IMG/VR virus record: IMGVR_UViG_3300022602_002313
Coordinates: 1 to 39,754 of that record
Length of the DNA: 39,754 nucleotides
Strand: one strand, 5' to 3'
Origin: a virus
How positions within the stretch are numbered: the stretch's first letter is position 1; each line of letters begins with the position of its first letter. This document shows, one piece after another, positions 39,735 through 39,754 of the stretch. Under the pieces are notes generated by a model. The model was not told where the DNA came from. It was given only the letters and a program-made list of their open reading frames with translations, and searched no databases. The position numbers and the translations under genes were made by a program.

Positions 39735-39754
39735 CTAAATTAACCTGGTGCCCC

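Noticed and set aside
1-39754. CRISPR array, transposase or integrase
   Set aside because: No regularly spaced repeats and no DDE, tyrosine or serine recombinase motifs were seen; the tRNA genes have no repeated attachment sequence nearby.

Overview
The window looks like part of the genome of a T4-like marine tailed phage (Caudoviricetes, myovirus type); no lysogeny gene is visible. Evidence: a long tail-fibre-type structural protein, many ATGA/TAATG gene overlaps, T4-type late-promoter octamers (N-N-TAAATA), phage-type tRNAs with encoded CCA, a TraR/DksA-type zinc-finger protein, a MazE/AbrB-like small protein, and a flavin halogenase and 2-oxoglutarate (2OG) oxygenases of kinds known from cyanophages. 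The host cannot be fixed from the sequence; a marine cyanobacterium or alphaproteobacterium is plausible.

Layout. (1) 1-2937, minus strand: small phage genes, two HExxH proteins, a MazE-like gene and a translation initiation factor IF-1 gene (infA). (2) 2967-3078: an oversized tRNA-like gene. (3) About 3.1-29.0 kb: a dense accessory island in eight strand-alternating cassettes. It holds ten radical SAM (rSAM) enzymes, nine 2OG-Fe(II) oxygenase-like proteins, two SGNH hydrolases, two kinase-like proteins, a methyltransferase-like protein, a PLP enzyme, a GNAT-like protein, an ANL adenylating enzyme and two large unknowns. Most belong to paralogous pairs or trios. (4) 29.0-30.6 kb: tail-fibre-like gene with its own late promoter, preceded by a terminator. 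(5) 30.7-39.7 kb, all minus: metallophosphoesterase, tyrosine-phosphatase-like and polynucleotide-kinase-like proteins, small unknowns, a nitroreductase-like protein, TraR/DksA, tRNA-Cys, an RNA polymerase omega-like subunit (RpoZ), a PpiC prolyl isomerase, three more 2OG oxygenases, a NodU-type carbamoyltransferase, a flavin-dependent halogenase, tRNA-Gly and a structured non-coding stretch.

Working model (inference). The 3-29 kb island is a virus-borne biosynthetic pathway making or decorating a small molecule, peptide or glycan: rSAM and 2OG enzymes for C-H chemistry, PLP and methyl transfer, ANL activation, GNAT-like acyl transfer. The halogenase/carbamoyltransferase operon at 35-39 kb may feed the same product. 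InfA, RpoZ and TraR/DksA-like proteins suggest the phage also adjusts host translation and transcription. No precursor peptide, carrier protein, integrase, transposase or CRISPR array was seen.
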